Source: Planctomycetaceae bacterium | GTDB taxonomy: Bacteria > Planctomycetota > Planctomycetia > Pirellulales > Thermoguttaceae | Assembly: GCA_009776995.1 (NCBI GenBank) | Contig: WRMR01000316.1 | Coordinates: 1-6,108, forward strand | Length of the DNA stretch: 6,108 nucleotides | Direction: 5' to 3' | Shown: in pieces, positions 4,410 to 6,108 of the stretch | How positions within the stretch are numbered: the stretch's first letter is position 1 | Layout: each line of letters opens with the position of its first letter | Position numbers and translations under genes: made by a program | Notes under the pieces: model-generated | Told to the model about the DNA's origin: nothing | Databases searched by the model: none | What the model saw: only the letters and a program-made list of their open reading frames with translations

Positions 4410-5090
4410 ATGAGAAACCAAGCCTCGAATTGCTCTCCTGTCGATCCGCAAGACAGCTTCAATTTCAATGAAACCGTCCCCCGTCCGGTTGACGCCTTTG
4501 CGACCATCGAGCGCACTCCCGATACTCTCACGATTACCGTACCCTCTGAAATGTCCTCCAAAAGTCCCGGTTTGCGATGGTTTTTCGTTGCGATTCAGTT
4601 ATTTTACTGTCTTTTTGTGTGTGGTTTCGTGGGGTGGGGATTGTCTTGTGCCATGTACGGATGCCGGATTTTTTGGAATACATTTACCTTTTGGCCCGCA
4701 CTCGGCAGTACGGTATTAACGTTCGGTGTGATTCTTGCTCTTTTGTGCCAACTCTTGCTACCTCTGTATGCAATGTGTTCTCAGTTTGCACATTGGCGAT
4801 TGGTTCTGGGCAAAACCGAAATATGGTTTGAACACCGGGCGTTGTTTCAGGGGCAGAAGATTGTTATTCCTCGTCCGGAAGGACTTGCCGTTGAAGTGGG
4901 ACATCGCAAACTCCTGAGTCGACAACAATTGTCGTTACGATATTGGCTCGTTTACAACCCTGCCATGGGAATGAGCCATATTCGCTTGAACACTGAACCG
5001 CTCATCGTATTTCCCTGTGTCAACCAAAATGAACGCGATTGGCTTTTGTTAGTTTTGAACGATTTCCTTCAAAAATGTGGGAATCCTTAG
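4410..5090 (+). CDS. Two-helix membrane protein of unknown function
   Basis: A 226-residue product from ATG 4410. Residues 1-55 are polar, with the stretch TLTITVPSEM (39-48) likely a beta-strand. Two hydrophobic segments follow: about 57-80 (FFVAIQLFYCLFVCGFVGWG) and 97-122 (ALGSTVLTFGVILALLCQLL). The remaining 100 residues are a soluble domain of mixed strands and one terminal helix (ERDWLLLVLNDFL, 208-220). The order of a short strand-containing leader, a two-helix hairpin and a domain beginning with repeated strands (LVLGKTEIWFEHRALFQGQK) recalls bacterial membrane proteins with a PH-like domain, but I cannot assign a family. Eight Cys residues, several in or near the helices, are notable. 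An in-frame GTG at 4377 would lengthen it by 11 residues; the leaderless promoter argues against that start. It lies 36 bases before the next gene on the same strand. Confidence 0.75.
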   Translation: MRNQASNCSPVDPQDSFNFNETVPRPVDAFATIERTPDTLTITVPSEMSSKSPGLRWFFVAIQLFYCLFVCGFVGWGLSCAMYGCRIFWNTFTFWPALGSTVLTFGVILALLCQLLLPLYAMCSQFAHWRLVLGKTEIWFEHRALFQGQKIVIPRPEGLAVEVGHRKLLSRQQLSLRYWLVYNPAMGMSHIRLNTEPLIVFPCVNQNERDWLLLVLNDFLQKCGNP

Positions 5091-5126
5091 TCAAACGAAT
5101 TAGCTAAATATATCCCGGACGGTAAC

Positions 5127-6108
5127 ATGAAAACCCAATCCATTTTAATCCCATATTCCCTGCTCATAACGGCATTGTTGTTGCCGTGTGGTTTTGGCTG
5201 TTGGAAAAAGCCCGAACTGCAAACCGTCAACCCGACCAGGTTCCTTGAGGTGCAAGAGGATCAGCAAGCGGAAATCCGGGAACTGATTCGCATCAAGAAT
5301 GATGTTGCGGGCTATCGCCATACGGTTGTGACACGTTTCACCGAAGATGGCGAAACGGTTTACCAGGTGTCGCAGGAAGATGTGATCTCCGCCAATCGGC
5401 TGGGCGAACGAAGCACCGGTCGCATTGAAACGGCCGTGCTGCAAAAACGCGATGGCACCTTCCTTGAGGGCAAAAAAACCGAGCATCTTTCCGGCTTGCC
5501 GATGGTGACAATATTTCTCCCGGACGAGTCATCGGGCAACATGATACGTCAAGCCGGTACGGTGATCGTCAATCCGGCAACGGGCGAAGAAGAACTGAAT
5601 TTCAAGTCAAGCGACAAGACGATGCCCTGGAAACCCGGAACGCTTGGACCGTTTGCCAAACAGTTTTCGCTCTGGGACAAACCGCTTGTACCCACCGAGA
5701 AGCGGACAATCGAATATTTCGACCTGACTCTTGAGCAAATGGTCACGGTGGAACTGATCGCAGGCGAAATCGGACCGTTGCTCTTCAACAACATCGAAAC
5801 GAATCTGCTGCCGGTTGTTGAAACAACGCGAATCGGTGAAATCACGCTCATATCGCATCTTTGGATGGATGCCGGCGGAAATATTGTCAGAGCGACGCTG
5901 ACTGAGCCGCTCCCGATGGAAATCTCGCTTTCGACAAAAGAGAAGGTTGAGAGTGCCTTTGAAAACGCGGGCAAGGTCAACCTCAATTTGTTCGCGCTCG
6001 TTCGGGCGCAGGGTGTTATTCCGCAACCGCGATCGACACACAAGGTCGTGTTCCGCATGCACCGGGTCAATGGGGGACAAAGCACCCCGGCAGTCGGTTC
6101 GGGCTTTG
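5127..6108 (+). CDS. Exported protein resembling the N-terminal region of planctomycete transglutaminase-domain proteins (runs off right edge)
   Basis: The frame opens at ATG 5127 and continues for 327 codons to the window edge with no stop; the C-terminus is missing. Residues 1-25 (basic MK start, hydrophobic 6-20, then CGFGC) form a signal peptide; Cys25 after GFG could be a relaxed lipobox cysteine, making this a possible lipoprotein. The mature part is rich in beta-strands. Residues 62-125 (GYRHTVVTRFTEDGETVYQV onward) and 167-278 (PWKPGTLGPFAKQFSLWDKP, LIAGEIGPLLFNNIETNLLP, HLWMDAGGNIVRATL) match the pattern I know from the N-terminal region of large planctomycete proteins that end in a transglutaminase-like cysteine-protease fold. 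That catalytic core would lie to the right and cannot be checked here. No Shine-Dalgarno sequence is obvious. The gene is probably transcribed with the membrane protein 36 bases upstream. Confidence 0.75.
   Translation, partial: MKTQSILIPYSLLITALLLPCGFGCWKKPELQTVNPTRFLEVQEDQQAEIRELIRIKNDVAGYRHTVVTRFTEDGETVYQVSQEDVISANRLGERSTGRIETAVLQKRDGTFLEGKKTEHLSGLPMVTIFLPDESSGNMIRQAGTVIVNPATGEEELNFKSSDKTMPWKPGTLGPFAKQFSLWDKPLVPTEKRTIEYFDLTLEQMVTVELIAGEIGPLLFNNIETNLLPVVETTRIGEITLISHLWMDAGGNIVRATLTEPLPMEISLSTKEKVESAFENAGKVNLNLFALVRAQGVIPQPRSTHKVVFRMHRVNGGQSTPAVGSGF

Noticed and set aside
5100..5107. TTAGCTAA palindrome between the last two genes
   Set aside because: Eight bases in an AT-rich spacer is expected by chance, and no paired promoter elements were convincing.
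5549..6085. Minus-strand frames of 178 and 157 codons at the right edge
   Set aside because: They are antisense to the long exported-protein frame, which has a signal peptide and recognisable sequence pattern; the minus frames are Ser/Arg-rich shadows.

Overview
The window looks like a chromosomal segment from a bacterium of the Planctomycetota. I infer this mainly from the thiolase-superfamily ketosynthase and from the partial protein at the right edge, both of which resemble families I know from planctomycetes. Several starts lack a Shine-Dalgarno sequence, which fits. Coding regions have moderate GC, and the long intergenic gap is partly very AT-rich. No rRNA, tRNA, insertion sequence, CRISPR array or phage gene was seen.

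Left part (1-2153, minus strand). A probable four-gene operon reads leftward. It starts with glycogen synthase (glgA), has two small related helical proteins of unknown function, and ends with the N-terminal part of an exported protein that runs off the window. The first three genes are tightly packed: a 4-base ATGA overlap, then a second small gene starting at or just after the preceding stop. A heptamer tandem repeat fills the gap before the fourth.

Middle (2154-2839). This 686-base divergent gap holds an AT-rich stretch upstream of glgA, a minus-strand terminator-like hairpin with a seven-T tail, a second long inverted repeat, a doubtful small minus-strand reading frame, and an extended -10 promoter for the gene to the right.

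Right part (2840-6108, plus strand). An OleA-like 3-oxoacyl-ACP synthase III with complete catalytic residues is followed by a UPF0175-type small protein, a two-helix membrane protein with an apparently leaderless promoter, and a partial exported protein. The last matches the N-terminal region of planctomycete transglutaminase-domain proteins and continues past the edge. There are two plausible promoters inside this stretch, so it is probably not one simple operon.

Functionally the window combines glycogen synthesis on one side and a lipid-type Claisen condensation enzyme on the other, with no evident pathway link between them. The most interesting unexplained items are the paired small proteins coupled to glgA, the structured middle gap with a terminator but no obvious gene, and a dyad symmetry overlapping the promoter of the UPF0175 gene.
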